NCBI GenBank assembly: GCA_026388365.1
Contig: JAPLJW010000295.1
Location: 1 to 27,568 of the forward strand
Length of the DNA: 27,568 nt
Direction of reading: 5' to 3'
From: Deltaproteobacteria bacterium
GTDB lineage: Bacteria; Desulfobacterota; Syntrophia; Syntrophales; UBA5619
Within the stretch, counting starts at the first letter, position 1. Every line of letters starts with the position of its first letter. Below, piece by piece: positions 26,315 to 27,568 of the stretch. Both the position numbers and the translations under genes were made by a program. The notes beneath the pieces are model-generated. The model was not told the origin of the DNA. It saw only the letters and a list, made by a program, of their open reading frames with translations, and did not search any database.

Positions 26315-27568
26315 TCATGGATTCAGGGTTTTTTCGACAACCTCCGCGATTTTCCGGCAGTACCTGCCGGTCTTCTCCTGCGACGGACCTTCCACCATCA
26401 CCCGGCACATGTTCTGGGTCCCCGAATAACGGACCAGGACCCGGCCCTGCTCCCCCAGTTTTCGCTCCACCTCCCGGATGGCGGCCACAATCTCGGGCAC
26501 CGTGGCGATCTCCGGCCGCGACTTGACGTTCACGTTGATGAGCGCCTGGGGGAAGACTTTCATGATCTTCGCGAGTTCGGAAAGCGGTTTTCCCTCCTTC
26601 TTCATTGCTGCCGCCACCTGGAGGGCAGTGATGATCCCATCCCCCGTCGTGTGGTGCTGGAGGAAGATCAGGTGGCCGGAATCCTCGCCGCCGATCGCGG
26701 CCCCGCGGGCCTGCATCTCTTCGAGGACATACCGGTCGCCGACCTTGGTCATGATGGAGTCGATCTGGAGCGACTGCAGGGCGACGCTGAGTCCGATGTT
26801 GCTCATCACCGTCCGGACGACGAGGTTGTTGGTGAGGCTGCCCTCCTTTTTCATCACGTTGGCGCAGAGGGCCATGATCTGGTCCCCGGTCAGGACCGTC
26901 CCCGTCTCATCCACGGCGATCAGCCGGTCCCCGTCGCCATCGAATGCGAAGCCGGCGTCCGCCTTGGTCTTCAGGACCTCCTCCGCGAGGACCTCCGGAT
27001 GCTGGGAGCCGCAGTGGAGGTTGATGTTCTTGCCGTTCGGTTCGTCGAAGAGGGTGGAGACCTCGGCGCCCAGTTCGGCAAAGGTCTCCGGGGCAACCCG
27101 GTAGGTGGCCCCGTGGGAACAGTCCAGGACGATTCGGTTTCCCTCCAGAGAGTATTCCTTGGGGAAGGCGTGTTTCAGGAAGACGATATAGCGGCCCCGG
27201 GCGTCCTCCATGCGGTAGGCCTTTCCCAACTCCGTGGGAGACGGGTGGAGGGTGTGCAGATTGTTCGCGAAGATCATCTCCTCGATGGCCGCTTCCGTCT
27301 CGTCGGGGAGCTTGAACCCCTCGCTGCCGAAGATTTTGATGCCGTTGTCCTGAAAGGGGTTGTGGGAGGCGGAGATGACGATGCCCGCGTCGGCCCTCAT
27401 GCTGCCGGTCAGAAAGGCGATTCCCGGCGTGGGGATCACGCCGACCATGATGGCATTGACGCCCATGGAACAGATCCCGGAGACGAGCGCATTTTCCAGC
27501 ATGTATCCGGAGAGGCGGGTATCCTTGCCGATGATGATCTTGGGCGTGTGACCCTTTTTCTTGAAGAG
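26315..27568 (-). CDS. glmM: Phosphoglucosamine mutase GlmM, N-terminus beyond the window
   Basis: The last 417 codons of an alpha-D-phosphohexomutase. The window edge falls in FKKKGHTPKIIIGKDTRLSG. The phosphoserine loop is in GIVISASHNPFQDNGIKIFG, the metal loop is FAFDGDGDRLIAVD, the sugar-binding loop is GGEDSGHLIFL, and the phosphate loop is VRYSGTQNMCRVMVEG. The GlmM-type SGH(L)IF motif marks it as glucosamine-specific. It converts glucosamine-6-phosphate to glucosamine-1-phosphate, the step after GlmS. Only about 30 residues are missing. Confidence 0.96.
   Translation of the reverse strand, partial: LFKKKGHTPKIIIGKDTRLSGYMLENALVSGICSMGVNAIMVGVIPTPGIAFLTGSMRADAGIVISASHNPFQDNGIKIFGSEGFKLPDETEAAIEEMIFANNLHTLHPSPTELGKAYRMEDARGRYIVFLKHAFPKEYSLEGNRIVLDCSHGATYRVAPETFAELGAEVSTLFDEPNGKNINLHCGSQHPEVLAEEVLKTKADAGFAFDGDGDRLIAVDETGTVLTGDQIMALCANVMKKEGSLTNNLVVRTVMSNIGLSVALQSLQIDSIMTKVGDRYVLEEMQARGAAIGGEDSGHLIFLQHHTTGDGIITALQVAAAMKKEGKPLSELAKIMKVFPQALINVNVKSRPEIATVPEIVAAIREVERKLGEQGRVLVRYSGTQNMCRVMVEGPSQEKTGRYCRKIAEVVEKTLNP

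Overview
This window is GC-rich chromosomal DNA from a Gram-negative bacterium. The best guess is a delta-proteobacterial (Desulfobacterota, possibly Syntrophia-like) anaerobe. That guess rests on the fused PurS-like/PurL enzyme, a very long GlmS-like protein beside a left-handed beta-helix protein, a BKACE-family enzyme and the style of the intergenic repeats. It is an inference from remembered gene content, not from a search. No tRNA, rRNA, CRISPR array or intact insertion sequence was seen.

Layout. Positions 1-903 (minus) hold the 5' part of a ComM/YifB Mg-chelatase-like ATPase with a good sigma70 promoter. A frameshifted DUF4337 remnant follows (1131-1629, plus). Positions 1780-10135 (minus) form one coherent theme: a poly-gamma-glutamate (PGA) synthesis set, pgsW-pgsB-pgsC, overlapping or 1 nt apart. 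After a disturbed gap of about 600 nt comes a second operon with its own consensus promoter: DUF6305-like secreted protein, gamma-glutamyltransferase, DctM-type permease, a 48-residue hydrophobic protein and a membrane-anchored aspartoacylase/desuccinylase-like Zn hydrolase. These look like functions for making, trimming and recovering PGA or gamma-glutamyl compounds.

Positions 10440-12430 (plus) are a decayed zone. It holds a second, broken ggt copy, a small conserved protein of unknown function, the stub of an HU/IHF gene and a MITE/REP-like inverted repeat. Housekeeping genes follow on the plus strand: moaC, a PH-like membrane protein, a Fis-type regulator, a GlmU-like left-handed beta-helix protein, a roughly 1260-residue GlmS-like amidotransferase/double-SIS protein, and pyrG. 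Convergent to pyrG, with overlapping stop codons, lie purQ and purL on the minus strand.

The right end has a decayed MNT/HEPN pair, an intact BKACE (3-keto-5-aminohexanoate cleavage-like) gene, a nagB stub with an in-frame stop, and the 3' part of glmM (minus, running off the window). The GlmS-like protein, the GlmU-like acyltransferase, pyrG (UTP to CTP) and glmM point to amino-sugar nucleotide metabolism. The PGA locus is the strongest candidate for an under-described system. The GlmS-like protein, whose N-terminal catalytic cysteine is buried behind an extension, is the second.
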